A stretch of 64,000 nucleotides of DNA, taken from NCBI RefSeq assembly GCF_000006565.2, contig NC_031479.1:6559462-6623461 (forward strand). Direction: 5' to 3'. This DNA comes from Toxoplasma gondii ME49. Lineage: Eukaryota; Apicomplexa; Conoidasida; Eucoccidiorida; Sarcocystidae. The notes below the pieces were generated by a model that was not told the DNA's origin, did no database searches, and saw only the letters and a list, made by a program, of their open reading frames with translations. The translations under genes were made by a program, and so were the position numbers. How positions within the stretch are numbered: the first letter of the stretch is position 1; every line of letters begins with the position of its first letter. Below, one piece after another: positions 47,709-61,100 of the stretch.

Positions 47709-50385
47709 AGTGACCTAGGGCGCAGATGCTGAAGCTTCAGTTGCTATCCAGGTGCTTCCACCTCAGTGACATTCTCTTGCATACATTGCGCTTTCAAGGG
47801 ACCTCAAAAACGGTGCTTTGCGAGTGTCAATGTCATCAATATAGTCAAGGAAATAGTTGGTTCTGCATGTCCTGAGTACGTAAGAGGCAAAAAGATGCGA
47901 AGTATAGAGGCAATTTCATCGGAAACCGGTGCGGTTTAAAGAGGTAGCTACGGCGTTAAATACCACACAAAACGCTGTACACCTCTCAATTGGTAATAAA
48001 GACAGTTATCGTAGAAGTACCCAGCCAGTTACTGAGGAACAGCCACGAGCCCGAAACCACAACTTAGTATGAATGAATGCACGAAAACACACCGGGACCT
48101 CAGTGTGCGAACGGAGAGAGAGGGAAGAGAAACCAGCATGATAGACAAAAATCGGACAGAACTGTAGAGGCAAACATGACACAGCACGATGAAGGGCGGA
48201 ACAAGGGGAGACAAAGGATGCGTGACTGTAGGGAAGACAAAAGGTCATACAGGGAATAAGGGCCAAGAGCTTCGCATGATAACGCAATCTCCACAAAATA
48301 ATTCAATCTAGACGTTTGATAACCAAGAAGGGATGGTGGTGACCCGGACCCAAACCTGGGGAACACAGGTGTCGAGATCGAGAGGAAAACGCAGCGAAGG
48401 AACAGAGGACGAAAGATGCTGCTGAAGCAAGCAGACTGGTAGAATGTTCAAAATGCAAAAGCAGGTAGGAAACGTAAGGTCGTGAGTTTTTTTAAATGGG
48501 ACGTCGTTGGAATACTCCAGTAGTGGTCTGGTTTCAGCGTTTCATAGCGGAATCCTGAGCACACGAAAAACCCTCTGCTCCTCTCCGACACCCTAACGTC
48601 AGCTATGTCGCTGTTCGACCCATTCAGCGGTGAAATAAGTTTAGGGAGTGATGACCAGTTTTCTACGTCCGGAACTCGGCGGCGTGTCTTCGTCTTGCAG
48701 CAACCCGACCCCCTCGCAACATCGTGGATGCTCATCCCACCGGCCAATCACTTGAATGTGGGGCTTTCTTCCATATACATCCGGAGCGATCTTGTTGAGA
48801 CATGAAGAAAAAACAAGAAATATCAAGGAATTTTTTCCCTGTGAACCCTATATCGCTCACCTGCGTATTTTCGCAGCGGAGTCTGCGCCCGACCTGGGTT
48901 GGTGTGAGCCACCATCAGCGTTGTATGGCATGCTGCGCGTGGGCGCGACTTTTCCTCAATTTGACTGCCTGCAAGGGAACGGTTGTCTGCTGCGCCGTGG
49001 CAAAAAGTACAGTTCGGTGAATGAGAGGCAAAACATGCAGCTACAACCGTGACAGCGCTGCCGCGTCTGGGGAATCACGATGCAAACTGATTCCATACTC
49101 TCGCTGCACACTACATGGGTTAGACGTGCCGTTCCTGCTGAGTTGCACGAGTTGAGCCCGTTTCCTCCTCTGTGGCAGTCACACAGAGAAGTCCTGCGAA
49201 GTTTCGCAAGCGATGGAAGTGGAAAACTGAGCAACAAAGAAACCGTGACGGAGTGTAGGGAATAACAACCAGGGCTTAACATTTCAACCTTCCCTAAAGG
49301 AGGCGCGCAAGACCTGAGAGCTCTCCAGTTGAAAAATCCTATTCCTGGTAGGCGAGCTTCCGGTTGGACATCTGCGTGCATGGAGCACGTGCATAATTCC
49401 ACGGATAAAAGCGATTCGCTGCGGAGTATTGGCAGAAATTCGCTCCCCTCCTCGTAGACATCGCTGTCCTCGGTGTGCATGCACGGGACAGACTCCGTGC
49501 GCGGCGCTAGCTCCTCTCGCGTCGCGGGAATCTCCGAGCCTCATCAGTGCGCCAGCCTTCCTCATTGCAGCTTGTTTAGCGACGATTCAGCGCATCCCCT
49601 CTCTCCCGGTGACAGAAGTCATGGCGTACCTGCCATAATTGGAATGCGGCATGGCACCGCTCATCTTGTCACTGGTCAAGAGGGTGGATTCCACGATTTG
49701 TCTTCAGCTGCGGAAGCTGTCACCCGGTGCGCGCATGCGCTGCAACTCTGCTTGTGTGGCGAAAGAGGATGGAATCGACGCCTCTGTGAGCTGTTCGGAA
49801 CTCACTGTCAGAGGATGAGACAACTCGTTGCGGCATCGATCCAGCATTAAAACGCGTGCCAAGTCGAAGCTTCAGGGCGAGGCCCCGTGCAGTTCGTTTC
49901 CCGCCAAATTTAACGGAGTGCAGTTCCTGCGGTCGATAGTTACTACGGGGAACGTCACAAGGGGCAGGTAATTCGACCCGTTTGTGCTACTCCCTGGGAA
50001 ACGCAGCACATTCTTTCAGTTGTCACGATGTTTCGTTGTCTATTCGCGTGATGATTCACTGTGCTGCTGCCGCGGCTGCCACATTGCCATGCCGGTCCGG
50101 GTTTGACCTCTCTCTGAGTGCCGGAACTCACGTTGAGCCGTTTCCTTCTCACCCGCTTTGTAGGTTACCGCCTAGGCATATTGCTTGTACGCCTATATAT
50201 TTCACCCTCTTCGTTTGAGCTGTTTGTTTTTGTGATTTCGTGTTCGCTTTGCGTGCGGGGTCGCCGCGCTGAGGCTTGCCGCTATCACCGCGGTGAGTAC
50301 TGTGCTCCGCGGGACTGTGCTTGGTTTTTTTCAGTCTCTCTCCGCCTCGCGGGTCTAATTCTCAGGTTTTTTTCTTTTGACCAAG
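47709..50385. other. Intergenic, no supported gene
   Basis: About 2.7 kb containing the promoters of the MZT1-like gene (-) and of the VTC gene (+). Short frames at 48605-48805 and 49473-49850 start with ATG but match nothing I recognise and lack junctions linking them. A pyrimidine-rich region just before 50386 fits a 5' UTR. Confidence 0.4.
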
Positions 50386-53300
50386 ATGAAGTTCTCCAAG
50401 CAGCTTTCCGCCCAGGCGGACCTCCGGTATCTGAATGAGTACATTTCCTACAAGGACCTCAAGAAGGCTATCAAGGTCATCACTGGTAGCGACGTTCAAG
50501 TGTGCACTGTTCAGGATGTGGTGTCGAACTTCAGGCAGACCAACGCCCTCACAGGGTCCATTTTCAGGTGCGTTTTTGTATCTTCGCTCGCACTGTTGGG
50601 GTCTCTCTCCGCCTTGTCCTCGCAAAGTTGTGGCTTTAGAGTAAACGAGATCCTCCACGTGCATCCTGCTGCCGGAATACATCCAGCTCCTCATCTGTGC
50701 GCAGGCATTCAAGGTTCTTTCTTCGCGCATGCGTGTGCATTTATAGGTAGACCTAAGGCTATACGGTTAGACGTGGATGTCGTGAGTTCTGCGCAAGCAC
50801 ATACATATATGCGGGTGTGCAGGATGGGACTTTTCAGAAACTGCGGTGACGGTTTTGAAGCACGATTGTGTCTACCTACGCCTTCCCTAGAGCATGCCAG
50901 TAGGAGTTTTTTGAATGATCTTCCTTTCATCCAGGCCTCCAGAGTCGCGGTTTCAGGAGTTGTTGAACCACGAGTTGGACAAGATCAACTCGTTCTCCAA
51001 GAGAGAGGTGGAAGCGATTCTAGACCAGCTGGCTGTGGCCCTAGTGATCATGTGGCGACTGCATGCTGCTCTCACGCTCCTCCGTCTAGCCCCCGACTCG
51101 CCGGGGTATGCAGAAGCTCAGGCTCTGCTGAAACGTCTCGAGCAGCGAGAACAAGAGATCCGAAACGCTCTCGTCGTGTACCCGCAAAAACGAGGAAGGG
51201 CAACAGAGCAAGACAAGGCGGGCTCGCCTTCCTCGAACCCCCGTTGTCGGGGCGTCTCCGACGAGCCCAGCAGCTCAAGCGAAGAACGGGAGCTAGGTGC
51301 GGAAGGGGATGACTTCTCTTCCGCTGGTGGGAAAACCTCGTCCAGGGGAGAAGGCGACGCGAAGAGGAGGCAGGGTGACGAAGACGGAGGGGAGGGCGAA
51401 CAAGACGACGCAAAGCGTTCAGTGGCGGAGGCGTTGATTCTTCTTGAAAAGGACGTTCTCGAAGTCGAGGGCGTCCTAGAAGCCCAGAGCCAGGAGATCG
51501 TGTTTCTGGACTCCTTCGTTCGCCTGAATTTCACGGGTTTCCGAAAAATAACGAAAAAATACGACAAGCACAACCAAAGCTCAGCCGCCAGCTGGTACAT
51601 GTCCAGGGTCGTCCGCCAAGACTTTATGAATCTGAACTTCACTCTCCTGCTCACGCGCCTCGCTCGCTGTTACGTCGCTCTCCGCTCGCTGCGACGGCGT
51701 CTGGGAGAGCAGCAGCAGCAGTCTCTGAGCATTTCTCCCGCCGACGATCCGAGCAAGGCAGCCTCTGTCAAGGAGGACCGGAGCACTGTAGGGTCATTCT
51801 CCCAGTCTCTGGGGCCTGAAGGTGCTCGTCTGTCCACTTATAAGAGAACCGGAGGCAGTGATGAGGGAGAACAGAGACGAGAGCCGCGCTTCTCTCTCGC
51901 TGCCCGCAGCCGCGGCAGCAGAGATTGTCGCGAAGACATCAAGGTCACCAAATATCTGATCGCACCCGACGAACTGATGAAGTGAGCAGGGGACGAGGCT
52001 GGGAATGACATTGGCTATGCTCGAGACATGTTCTGCTTATTTGGTTGGCATCCCACGATGTAACAACGAGAGAAAACTCCATTGATGCGAGTTTGACAGA
52101 ACTGCGTAGGCACACGGAGGACCTAGAGTCTTTGGGCTTGCAATGCCTTAGTGTCTCTCTGCAGACCCGTGGAGTGACGATCGGCTGTAATCCTGAAGCG
52201 CAGTGCGACCAGCGAATCACGTGGAGCAGGCAGAAGTTAATGGCTTCGTTACATTCGGATATTCGTGTCGTTCCTGCAGAGTAAAGGTGCTGATTTTAAA
52301 ACACCTTCCGCTTCTTGCGGCCGGCGGAATTCCCATGGACGACTCGGTTTTATGCCCGTTCGAGAACAGCTCCCAAGCGGTCGCTGCAGAGGACTTTTCG
52401 GCGGCGCTGGAGGCAGCGGCCTCGCTCTTGAGGACGTCGGGAACTGCCAGTGATAAGCGCGAGGCAAGACAGAGCCTTGGAGGCAGCAGAGTCCCGACGT
52501 GGGAAGTTTATCTGGACAACGAGGAGTTCACCTACTACACAAATACAGTAAGACTGACAACGGATGTTTCGGCTTTGCACTGGTTCCGCCACGATCTCTG
52601 TGCGTTTTTTACGCCTGGTCTGTGTCGATAACAGCCCAATTCGTAGGAACACTGTTGACTGTCTTCAGCACTCCGGTGGCGCAGTGGTTTACAAAAGTCA
52701 TAAGGAACTTGGTTCTCTGTATATCATCACTCAAGTGATATTCAGTATTCTATGTGCTCCTCAGTAGAAGCTGGCTGTGTAGAGCACACAAGCCGGACGA
52801 ACCGTGGCGTCGGCTCTCATCTGCCCGTCTTCATGTCTGGGTCATATATATATATATATATATATACATGCAAATATATAATAACATACGAACGCATACA
52901 TGAATATGGACAAGCCTATATATGATATATCTGTCCCCTTCTTTGTTAGCGCACTCGGAGAGATTCGCCCGACAGCTGCCGAGGCGTCGCCCCGTCCCGT
53001 CGTGTCGTGCGTGTCCGGTGGCAAGGCCTACCGTCTCTGAACTCGGCCGGGCGCCAAGTAGCACTCGAGCTGAGCAGGCCGGATTCATCAATTGCGGATC
53101 CTCAGGAGGACATTACAACACCCCTCGCTGTGAGTCATTGGCAGCGACACGGGAACTGAGCCAGGTCTACAGCTACACCTTGGCGTGTGAACGGTTGGTA
53201 GATCCGAATGCCCATGCTTCCAGCAGTGGGCCTGAATGTCTGTAGCCCTGCCGCGATGAAATGCGGCTCAACAAAGATTTTGTTTTTGCACATGCGTATA

Positions 53301-55133
53301 TATTTATGTGCATACGTATATATTGTATGTGCCCCTCCAGGCGGTGGAAGATCAAAGTTCTTAGCGTACCGCTACAACAGGTGACCGGACTCTCGACGGG
53401 TTCCGCGATGTGTGTAACACAGCTACATGAGGAGTGCGTGCGCCTTATGTTGGGAGTAAGCGAAGAACTGGACGACGCCGTGAGACCTGCGACATCGGTT
53501 CCACCCTCTTTGCCCCATCTGGTCCCTGTGTTCTCTGCTTCCTCGCCTGCCAGAGCAATGCACCGGATGTCGCGTCGTCTGCCTTCACAGTGATTCTGCG
53601 CCAAAAGCAGCTTCTGCAGCTTCTGCACGGCCTCATCACACCTTCGAAGCTTCTGGATCAGTTGATGGACGAAATGGAAGCGTCTGCTGCGGGCGTCGCG
53701 ACTGGAGAAGGTGCCAACGCGACCGCAGCGAGTCACAGAACCGGCGCAAGAGGAGCCGCAAACCGCGGAGAAGGGAGTGGTGGAGGCGGAGGGAACCGTG
53801 GCAGTGACGACCGCGCGGTAGCGTTGACGAAGCAGAAGAGGAAGGCGGACATGCTCCAAGTTCTTCAGACGGTGTGGGACGCCGTCCAGCAACGAGGCGT
53901 CTCGCCATCTGTCAGAACCTGGTTCTACAGGACAGAGTTCATGTGCGTCAGGCTTCTTACTTTGTCAGAAACGGAAACACGGGATCGTCATCTAACATGG
54001 AAGATTGTGTTGTGCGAGTTCTGCGGTTCCGTTGCTCGTGGAACGTCGATTGGTGTTTTGGGGCGGACAGTCTCACAACGGCGGGAGGAAGTGGAACTGC
54101 AACTTTAAGTTTATTCAGATCCGTTGATCAAGCGCAGTGGTCGTCTGCTGTTTTCGCTCGTCGACGAAACGGGGCAGCCCTAATACGACGTAGTTGGTCG
54201 TGAATGTCCGGCCTGTTTCCCGGCGTTTCCGTTTCAGGAGCGAAGATGGTGTAGCCTGGATCAGCGTAGACGAAGACATCCGGTTCTCACGGGAGATGAA
54301 CCGCACTCCTCCTGCCAATCGTAAGCGCTGATCGGATTTTCTGCGCGTATCGGGAGTGTTCCTTTGGTAGCATGCATCGTGTGTTCTGTTTCGCTGAAAC
54401 CTCTCACGGTGCGTTTGCTTCCTAGTTAGGGCCCTGTCTTGTGTGACCCAGAGGAGACGGCAGAACGAGAGCCTGCTCTTGTGTTCCGATGGACGGCGTT
54501 GTCTCGTGCTACTATGTTTCGCCCAAGTTTGACACAGCATCGGCCGTCCTGGGCTAGGAAGCAGCACGCTGGCAATTGTAGAACGCCAGTCATGTCTTAG
54601 TGAGAGGCCAGCGACCAACGTGTGAGTTTTTGTCGGGGGGAGTTTCGTGTCGCGTCGTCTTTTGCCGCACGTTTACTGGCTGGCCGGAATCATCTTGTCT
54701 TCATTCCGCACACAGAGTGGATCCGATCGGAGACAGAAGCTCTCTCAACGGACGATGTGCACCCATTTCCCTGGGGACTCCTGGATGTTTCGTTTCTGGT
54801 CCGGGACAACGGCGTGGCGCTGCCCCAGCACGCCGTGCAACAAGCGAAGGATTTTCACCCACTCGTGGGTCGCGACGATCTGGAGGACTTCGTGGCGGAT
54901 CTCCGAGGTAGGCGCCCTGCCGTTCAAACAAGCAAACAAAACTGCGTGTGGATCAGAGGAGCAGCGGGGGGGCGAAAGCACGCGAAACTGGCGCAGCGAC
55001 ACAAGGAGACAGTCTAGATGTTTTCTCCCGTATTATGGCGGGTGAATCGAGGTCTATGAATTCTCAAGCGCACCGATACATGCGCATTCCTTTTGTGCCG
55101 CGTGGCCCGAAATTGGCGGACAAAAAGAGTTTA

Positions 55134-55166
<33 letters not shown>

Positions 55167-58100
55167 TCATACGTACTCATATGTGCAAATGAAGAAAAAA
55201 GTTCTAGAACTAACGCATTCGTGAAAGTATATTTTTTTTGTACACGCCCGTGGCGTCAACGTAGCGTTGAGTTCGGATAATCCACGGCATGTGTGGTTGG
55301 TGTCAAAGACCTTCACGTCATCATGTAGTCATGTGTCCCTGCGGTGACTCTCGGCAGAGCTGCCTGTGTTTTTTTCTGCCTTGTACGACAGGTCTCTCCA
55401 CGTTGACGGAGGTGCCGGGATTCTCCCTTTTCGCCCATGGCACAGCCTACTTTTACACTCCGCGCCTCCAGGCTCTTCAGGCGCGCATGAGTGGATACGA
55501 ACAAGCTGTGCATCTGATTCCTCTCTGGCTTCAGTATACAACCAACGCTGAGTTTGACGATGATGCGTCACAGGTTTTCGACGAAGCTACTGAGGGCGGG
55601 AAAGGGAAGAAGGCGGACAGAACGTCCGTCGGGCAGAGCCGACTGGGGAGAAACCAAGGAGACAGCGCCGAACGAGGCCAACGTGCAGGCAGCCCAGGAG
55701 GTCTTTCCAGACCCCGAGTGTGTCACCGAGGAAGCGTGATAGATGTGGTACACCAAGGCACGTCTGCATCGCTTGTCCACGATTTGCAGGCGAGTGCACA
55801 GGTGAGCTGCTGGAGAAGAGGATTATCGGGGTGGTAGGGTCTTTCGTGGAATCTGCCTGGATGACGAGGCAGGTAGGGTGGAGGGGGATGGCAGGGTCGC
55901 TTTTCGGAGATGGCGCTCAGCCAGAAACTCAAATATGAACCCTGTTTAAGCGCCCATCCAGGCCTCTACGGTGTCCACTGTGGTGGCTCGTTGGTATTTG
56001 GGGACAGTATGAGGCTAGCTTTGCTGGCTGCAGTTGCAGCGGTGAGAGAGGTCTTCCTCATGTCGCAGTCAGGAAAACTCAAGATGCCAACGCATTGCGC
56101 ACTGGGAATTTCCCTAAACCATAACCACGTACTTCCGGAGTTGAAGTCTTTCCAAGATTATTTCTACACACGTTTTTCTGTCCACACAGGTGTCCCCGCC
56201 AACGTCGTCCGGCGTCGACCAACTCGGGAACAGTCACCGGCCCTCAGTTTCCGAAAGCCGTCACCCGTCGGCGCCGGCCCTCTCGGTGTTGGCAAGCGCC
56301 CCGTCTCTCCCCATGCCTGCTCCGCCGCTTTTGGAGGTCTCTCCGTTCCAAAGCGGGGCGCGAGGCCTGCTCACTCAGCCCCTTCTCGACGACGGAGACA
56401 GAATGGCAGGCGAGAGACAGTCTGCCTCTCGAGGCGGGGCGCCGACGCCATCCCAATCGTGGCTCCTCACCGGCGCTCGGTACTGGAGGCGGTACTGTAA
56501 CTGCTTCTCGTTATCTGGTAGCGCAGGCAGACGCAGACGCTCCATGTCTTGTCTTTTCCCGTGGTCTCAAAGGTCGTCAGCTCGGCGGATCCATCCTGTG
56601 GGGCCTCGCAGCATGGTTGCCGGCGGGGTAACGAGTGGCCCATCTGTGCGTGTGGAGCCGAAGACATTCTTCGCAAATGAAAGAACGCTTCTTCAGTGGA
56701 TGAACACTGCAGTGCTCATCGCGACGATTTCCATTACTCTGATGAACTTCGGCAACCCCGTTGGAAGGATCGCGGGTCTTCTCATGTCGCCCGTGGCGGT
56801 CTTCTTCATTGGATACTCCTTCTGGGTAAGGTGCGAATGGTGGAGAAGAAAAGGGGAGAAGAATCGTGGGTCACTCCCTTGCACAGCGGCGTCGTCCCTT
56901 CGTTTTTCTGCTCTCGCATCGTTTTTAGCCGTATCTCTTTCTTCCATTTTCTGCTCTTTCTACTGTCGTCTCCACCACGAGGTTCCCGGTGATTGACGAA
57001 CAATCTGAGCGGACGTATCGCAAACGGGGGGGCTGTCGAAAGACAGTGTCAGCGTGGAGCATACGCATTGAGAGATGCAGTCGAATGCAGGTGCATGTGT
57101 GTGTGTGTGTGCATATGGCAATATGCACAGGTGCAGGGACGGTAGCATTTGTTTCTGCATACTTGCAGGCAGAAGAAACAGCATGCAGCGTGTTATTGTA
57201 CGCAAGCTGACAGTTTGGAAGCGTTGTTCTAGGAGGCTGTTTCTTGTGCAGTAGTCAGCGGAAGGAGTCTTCTGCTGCGGACTTTGTGTAGGCGACGAGA
57301 ACTGCATCGCAGCAGAGAGTAGTTATTTCGATGCTTATTCCTGTTTTTAGGTGTATCTGCGTCGAGCGCGGGCGCTGGAGAGAAAGGAGCCCATTGCCTA
57401 CAACGACAAGCTGGGTATGCGGTGAAGAGAGGGCAAAGCAGCTGCCAGCAGGCTTTGCAGTCGTGTGTTGTCTCACCGATTCAAATTGGGCTCGTTTCAG
57501 AGAAGTGTTTGTTTTCAGGATACGTTCTAGTCAGCGGGCTGCACCAAAGACAGCCCTTTCCTGAGCACGCACAGAGCATTCCTTTTAATCCTCGGCTGAT
57601 GGTTCAAGTCCAGGAATCTGAGTGATTTCTCTTCGTCCACCGAGAACCGATTTTATCATTCGTTGTCTCCACTTCCTTGTCATGCGTTGCCTTTGTGCTA
57701 ACATTCAGGTCCGTCGATTCTCGTAGTCACACTGATGCTGTCATTGTCCGCTGTAATTGCCTTGAACCTGCTGTACCATGAGGGGGAAGCACAGCTTCCC
57801 ATAACGCCCCAAAACAGCAGCACCTCCACTGCTCCTTCGTTACCTCCTTCGCCGCACGCGTTGCCGCTGCTTTCTCAGCTGAATGTTTCGCATTCACAGG
57901 CCGCTTACAAAGCTCCGTCAGCTCCCAACGCAACAGTAAACGCCGGCGGATACAGTGTAGCGGACGTCCCTGCTCCTGACTTTTCTCTCTCCCATCCTGC
58001 AACGGCTTATGCTGCGGCCACTGCGCTCGCTGCTGCGGAAGCAGCAGCCGCGGCTGGTCCGGTGTCATTCGCTGGCGCACCCGAGCGTGCTGTGCATGCA

Positions 58101-58184
58101 CACGTAACAGAAGCGATGACGCATGCGGCCTCCGCCGAGACCGCGGCCGCTGAGGGTGCCCGAGTAACTGCAGGCGCCAAGTGA
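50386..58184 (+). CDS. Vacuolar transporter chaperone subunit (SPX-VTC-DUF202), polyphosphate synthesis
   Basis: Resolved exons: 50386-50567, 50935-51981, 52280-52547, 53554-53942, 54238-54320, 54716-54907, 55392-55801, 56190-56825, 57351-57414, 57709-58184. The piece between 52548 and 53553 is unresolved, so the protein has at least 1248 residues. MKFSKQLSAQADLRYLNEYI starts the SPX domain, which normally senses inositol pyrophosphates. The VTC polymerase fold follows (ILKHLPLL; VYLDNEEFTYY; WFYRTEF; ISVDEDIRFSREMN; LLDVSF). A DUF202 unit (EPKTFFANERTLLQWMNTAV) gives three membrane spans, the last SILVVTLMLSLSAVIALNLL. A ~130-residue Pro/Ala-rich tail with three N-x-S/T sequons follows. VTC complexes make polyphosphate from ATP at acidocalcisome membranes and pass it to the lumen. 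Two positions expected to be catalytic look altered, so it may be a Vtc2/Vtc3-type subunit. Confidence 0.85.
52844..52866 (+). repeat. (AT)n microsatellite
   Basis: About eleven AT dinucleotides in the unresolved intron-containing part of the VTC gene, followed by further TA-rich sequence to about 52930. Confidence 0.9.
55141..55166 (+). repeat. (AT)13 microsatellite
   Basis: Perfect AT dinucleotide run within the VTC intron 54908-55391, preceded by an imperfect TATATATGT stretch. Confidence 0.9.
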
Positions 58185-61100
58185 GCCACGGGAATGAGAA
58201 AGCAGGGAGGAGGCGAAAGCGACTGATGGTTTAATTCGTTATCTCTAAATGGCAAAACAACTCGCGACTCAGCGGAGGAGCGCCGATCTTTATAGGCAGG
58301 AAGAAAATGGCGAAAAGAAAGAGGTGGGAATGGTCACGCGATCGTCATGGGGTGAATGGCGATGCAGGCCTTCCACATACAGAATCATGAGCACAGCAGA
58401 GATAGTATTTCCATGGAACAGCGCACCGCCACAGTTATTCGGGTGGAATGGTAAAATAATACGGTGATGGTGGCGTCGGGAGACGATCAGAGTGAACTCC
58501 ACAACCGGAAGGGAATTAATAGCATTTCTGGTGTTCGAGGAGTGGCGAGAGGTTCCATGAAACTACGAGTGGCTCTTCTCGACGAGTCTCAGACGAACAA
58601 GGCGTTTATCATCACGGCAAGTGCAGGCCCGCAAAGCCCGCTACCCAGCGTGAAACATCCATTGGTCAGAAACAGGTGTCGCGCGGAATGTCAAGATGCG
58701 AACAATTAAAGCAGTCGATGAGGCGCTGTACCTAGCTGTCGTATCATAGACACCCAGTCGCTCTGTTCGAGTCCAGGGGAGAAAAACCGTTTCCCAAGTG
58801 GAGGCGACCAACGAATAGGGTGCAACGTGGGCGCCTCAGACAGACGCGTCCAGAATTGCTGCTTCGTCTGGGCCAACATCAACAGGCGCCTAGAATAGAA
58901 CGCTGTTGCGGTGGTCTCCTTGAACTCTTGAAGGTTTCTTTTGGAAGCCGCACCCAGTTTTTTCGCAGGCCATGGCGTTGTCCATCGCCGTTGCAGGCCA
59001 TCATCACAAAGCCACTGCTCGCTGTGTGGGGCACTCATCAATGCCCACTCATACCGGTAGCCCTCCTGCCAGAAACTCGAGGCCGCAGATGCCGAATCCC
59101 TGCGGTAGCGACTGTTGTGAATTTTGAGTGAGTGGAAGGACCGCCGGTTGATGTGCAGGTCTAGGTTTGGAGTTGCAGTTCCATTTGACAGTGCTCATGA
59201 GAAGTGTCAGGGGTGCCTAAAAGCTCTGTTGTTAGTCGATGGACAGTGATTTTGACTAAAGCACCGAGCGCGACATATTCGACTTCCCGAACAGATGACA
59301 GTAACATTGGACAGTAATAGTTTTCATACGTAGGGAGACACGCGTGAGTGTTGTTATCAGTTGCCGACTGAGTTTGCTTTGATGGCCACTGGAGAACCCC
59401 ATGTGGTATGTCGTAGATGGATTTTATAAATATTCCGATGGCAAATAGAAAGGTCTCTTGGAGGGCACACCGTGTCCTTGCAGTTTCCTGATCGTAATCA
59501 GAAGCACTCATGGCACTACAGCCCTTCTGTCAACTATTGAAGTTCGAGATGTCTCAAGCCTACAGGACAAACTCGGGCGGTTATTCAGCAGCTGTGAGGA
59601 CTCCGGCTGTCACCGCCAACGTGCGGACAACTGTCATTTCTATCTGCGTAACCGTATCGAGGAGCGTATTGTAAGCGGAAAGGTGTGGCAACCCATGTTG
59701 AGCCGAGAGTTCCTTCGTCCACCTAGTTCACGTCAGCACCTTCCAGGAAAGGCAACAGGTAGATAGTCATGTCCCCCGGGCGCCTGGTAGAGCACGCTCC
59801 GGTGCCTCATTTCGAGAGATTCATCTTTTATCAGTCATGCCCTTGGACCAGGAAGCCTTCTTTCTAGCAGATTGCATCCAAGGCAATCTGCCACGATCTG
59901 CCAGTGTTCAATAGGGGGAGTCTCTCCAAGCTGCAACGCTTCCGCTAAAGCTTTTGAACGTGTATGACCACTTTCTAACACATGAGGAGACCTCTGGGTC
60001 CTTAACTTACGGAAACACACTCGATCTGTACGTTACTGCAACTCATATGTGGATGTGCTCAGACAGATTGTTCGGGAAGGTTCTTCTGGATAGCGCTGTC
60101 GGTAGAAGGACAAACAGTCGGTTTAACGTTTGGATTTCTTGCGTCTCGTCATTCAGAACGTGTGGTACTTGGGAAGAAAAGTGCTTCGACCATCCCACAC
60201 GTTCGTGAATGTAGACGATCGTCTCCGATAGCCAGCCGCATGCATCTGCAAAGGGAAAAGAGGAAAACAAACCGTGGAAGGCAGCGCCTTCGATTCATCA
60301 CTGCCAGCCACGAACTACGAAGGTGGCCTGCTGATGGACGAATCCCTTCCTACTATGACGTATCGCTCGTTGGGCTTTGCGTGTCCTGCAATCTTATCTT
60401 ACCAAGTATGTCTACAACAGCTGGTGAAGACGTCGAATCCACACGATGGAGACACGAATCGGTGTGTCCCCAGCGACATGACAATCGCCTTCACAGTTCA
60501 GTTCATGTGACTGAAGGGTTACGTAGTGTGTCGTCAAGCCGGCGCTCAAGCTATGGTAGACGATGGTTTTCGACGCTCAGTTGCGTACCCGCCACTCGGC
60601 AATGGCTAATGCTGTTCTTGCTGTAAACTAGACAGTTATACTCTTTTTCACTTCGACATGGTACTGCAGTGGATAACCTTCCTTGCTGAGAAACTGCAGA
60701 GCGCGACCTCCTCTGATCTATCCCCAGTACTTGTACACCCAAATGCGTATTTCTCAGGTGATAACAGTCGCTGGTTAGTCTGGATGTTTTCGTACAGTCA
60801 TTTTCTCCCTCTGGACAATGGCTGCTGCCATGTGTTACACTTTTGAGTCACAGAATGTGCGTTCTTAGTTGTTATTCTGGGAATGCGGCAGCGTTGGTAT
60901 ACGTAAGTGCGTCGAGGGGTTGTGTACGGGAACCACATTGACGGCCAAAAGACACTTGGAAGGACGCGAGTTTGTTATGGTAACGGACCGCACCCAACGT
61001 TTGTCAGGGGACAACACCGCATGTCCTCCGATGCAATGAAGCGGCCCGAAAATGATTCGAACAGTTATAATAAGAAGGGTGGCTGCTGTATCGCTCAGGC

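Noticed and set aside
49473..49850. 125-codon plus-strand frame
   Set aside because: It looks mildly protein-like toward its end but has no family match and no supporting junctions; left in the intergenic description.
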